From: Cacajao melanocephalus
Taxonomy: Eukaryota > Chordata > Mammalia > Primates > Pitheciidae
DNA: 64,000 bases
Direction of reading: 5' to 3'
Assembly (NCBI GenBank): GCA_963573385.1
Contig: CAUYLG010048188.1
Span: 1-64,000 of the forward strand
Part shown: positions 63,102 through 64,000 of the stretch, in pieces
Layout of the letters: every line of letters starts with the position of its first letter
Position numbering within the stretch: position 1 is the first letter of the stretch
Translations under genes and position numbers: made by a program
Notes under the pieces: generated by a model
The model's database searches: none
The model's input: the letters and a program-made list of their open reading frames with translations, nothing else
What the model was told of the DNA's origin: nothing

Positions 63102-63156
63102 AAAATGTATCCTGGATAACCGGTCAAATTGGTCCCAGTTATCCAGGATACATTTT
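63102..63156. repeat. Perfect 19-bp inverted repeat with 17-bp loop
   Basis: Left arm AAAATGTATCCTGGATAAC (63,102-63,120), loop CGGTCAAATTGGTCCCA, right arm GTTATCCAGGATACATTTT (63,138-63,156). The arms are exact reverse complements. It lies in the gag matrix start region. Confidence 0.98.
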
Positions 63157-63191
63157 AAGGGTGATTTTGCCTTGGGAAGAGTAGCACCCAT

Positions 63192-64000
63192 CTGAAATCG
63201 GACACAGGGATGCCCGCATTCCTGGTTATTCCTTGACACTGCTAGCCCTAGGGTGTCCCCCAGTTATAACATCTTGTAGTTTCCTTGCACCCTAGATGCA
63301 TAATCATCTTCTGGGCCCCCCATGTGCCAGGTTTAATCACACTTACTGGCATCATGGGCACACCCTCACTGTCTAAATGTCCTTCTTGGCCACCATAAGG
63401 ACAGGGAGACTGCCAGGATTATTAGCCCTGTACCAGCACATCCTTGAAGAACTAGACCAGTGTGCCTTGGGCAATGGGTGCCAATATTCCCTAGTAAGAG
63501 TTCAATTAACATAGGCTCGACCATAAAACTGATCTAGGAGGATAAACTCCTTGAGAGGGACCTCTAAGCACAATTTTAAAGCAGGTAATGGGTGGCCACA
63601 TGGCAATGCCCTCAGGACCCAGACCTCCTCCCCTACCTGACTTTCCATCATAGGAATATGCCCTAGGGTTGGGGGGCCTGTAATTAACTGTTTGGCCTTG
63701 GACAAGGTCTGACTATGGTATTGTAGATGGAGAAGTTCTGCCGTATGGAGAGCCAATCCTAAGCAAGACAAACTGTACATCATTAAATTCTGGAACCATT
63801 CAGTTGGATTGGGAAATTGCAGGTGACAAAAACACAATGTCCTCTAGCCTCCAGTACCCACTGATAGACTCTGGCTCAGTTAGAACATAACCTAGCACTG
63901 CAGACTAAAGGAACTGGCCCTGTGCACTTACACTGTAGGAGATCCTCATAGGCATAAGCCTGAGGGCACCATAGGCAAGGGTCCTTGGACTGCCACCCTG
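63192..64000 (-). other. Proviral leader / pre-gag region with ~112-codon open frame
   Basis: At least 809 bp lie between the window edge and the gag ATG without any LTR-like signal, so the leader is long. A frame open from just after a TAG near 63,845 to 63,502 (CFCHLQFPNPTEW... QFYGRAYVN) has no ATG at its start, no recognisable domain, and is not in the gag frame. Some class I ERVs carry a pre-gag segment; whether this matches one is untested. Confidence 0.5.

Larger units (their letters stand above)
61750..63191 (-). pseudogene. gag: ERV gag (broken)
   Basis: Starts with Met-Gly (ATG at 63,191-63,189; MGATLPKAKSPLKCILDNW), a typical N-myristoylation context for matrix. Capsid is marked by the major homology region (ITQGNEENPRAFLELLPEAL, 62,263-61,994), which ends in a TAA at 61,996-61,994. 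Nucleocapsid follows in another frame (62,001-61,750) with a CCHC knuckle CHHCGLPGHFKRNC and a second CPLCQGDHWEAH cluster whose last Cys is Phe. The matrix frame diverges after codon ~23 at a perfect inverted repeat, and the capsid start has further shifts. A 36-bp spaced duplication lies at 62,609-62,669. Confidence 0.92.
56741..64000 (-). mobile_element. Degenerate class I endogenous retrovirus (gammaretrovirus-like), 5' end beyond window
   Basis: Gag, protease, RT, RNase H, integrase, a transmembrane envelope remnant and a 3' LTR follow in retroviral order on the minus strand. The gammaretrovirus-like character comes from the gag major homology region, the IDDLL RT motif, the integrase C-terminal (GPY/F-type) region and the envelope tail, which resembles the HERV-W/H/F group. 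All frames are disrupted. It continues to the right edge, so the 5' LTR and primer-binding site are not seen and the tRNA-based family name cannot be given. Pol-based phylogeny would place it. Confidence 0.93.

Overview
The window looks like primate, almost certainly human, intergenic DNA. It is AT-rich and filled with Alu elements of several ages, LINE-1 and LINE-2 fragments, MIRs, MaLR/ERV-L/ERV1 LTRs, hAT and Tigger-type DNA transposon relics, and dinucleotide and GATA microsatellites. I find no intact host protein-coding gene, no exon set, no tRNA/rRNA/snRNA and no processed gene copy. All repeat family names come from recognising consensus features by eye; no database search was run.

Layout. 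1-287: CpG-rich 5'-UTR end of a primate L1 on the minus strand, running off the left edge. 0.6-5.1 kb: MaLR-type LTRs, including an inverted pair, plus MIR/L2 pieces. 6.5-7.8 kb: 3' part of an old L1 with an Alu inside. 8.3-9.2 kb: an MLT2-type LTR carrying a microsatellite and a MER2/Tigger-like element. 12.5-16.3 kb: a hAT relic, a TA/CA repeat, two minus-strand LTRs and GATA arrays. 18-21 kb: a long decayed L1 broken by an Alu and another insertion. 23-26 kb: LINE-2 ORF2 relic interrupted by an MST/THE1-type solo LTR. 26.5-29.7 kb: MLT1-type LTRs and a MER5-like element. 31.8-33.7 kb: a pair of ~265-bp inverted arms. 33.9-36.0 kb: three LTRs. 37.4-41.6 kb: minus-strand L1 with nested Alus and a nested L1 tail. 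44.2-44.7 kb: a solo ERV1 LTR with a 4-bp target duplication. 45.8-53.3 kb: Alus, L1 tails, a minus-strand L1M, an LTR with U3-like tandem repeats, and short Alu stubs. 53.7-56.5 kb: LTR-like remnants.

56.7-64.0 kb (right edge): most of a degenerate class I (gammaretrovirus-like) endogenous provirus on the minus strand. In viral order, right to left: a leader or pre-gag segment, gag (Met-Gly start, CA homology region, Cys-His nucleocapsid), protease, reverse transcriptase, RNase H, integrase, an envelope remnant lacking nearly all of the surface subunit, and the 3' LTR. Stops, frameshifts and altered catalytic positions disrupt every gene; it is a fossil. The 5' LTR would lie beyond 64,000.

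No new gene system is evident. The points most worth a second look are structural: a perfect 19-bp inverted repeat inside the gag start region, the ~265-bp inverted duplication at 31.8-33.7 kb, short or tail-less Alus with target duplications, and an uninterrupted ~112-codon frame in the pre-gag leader.
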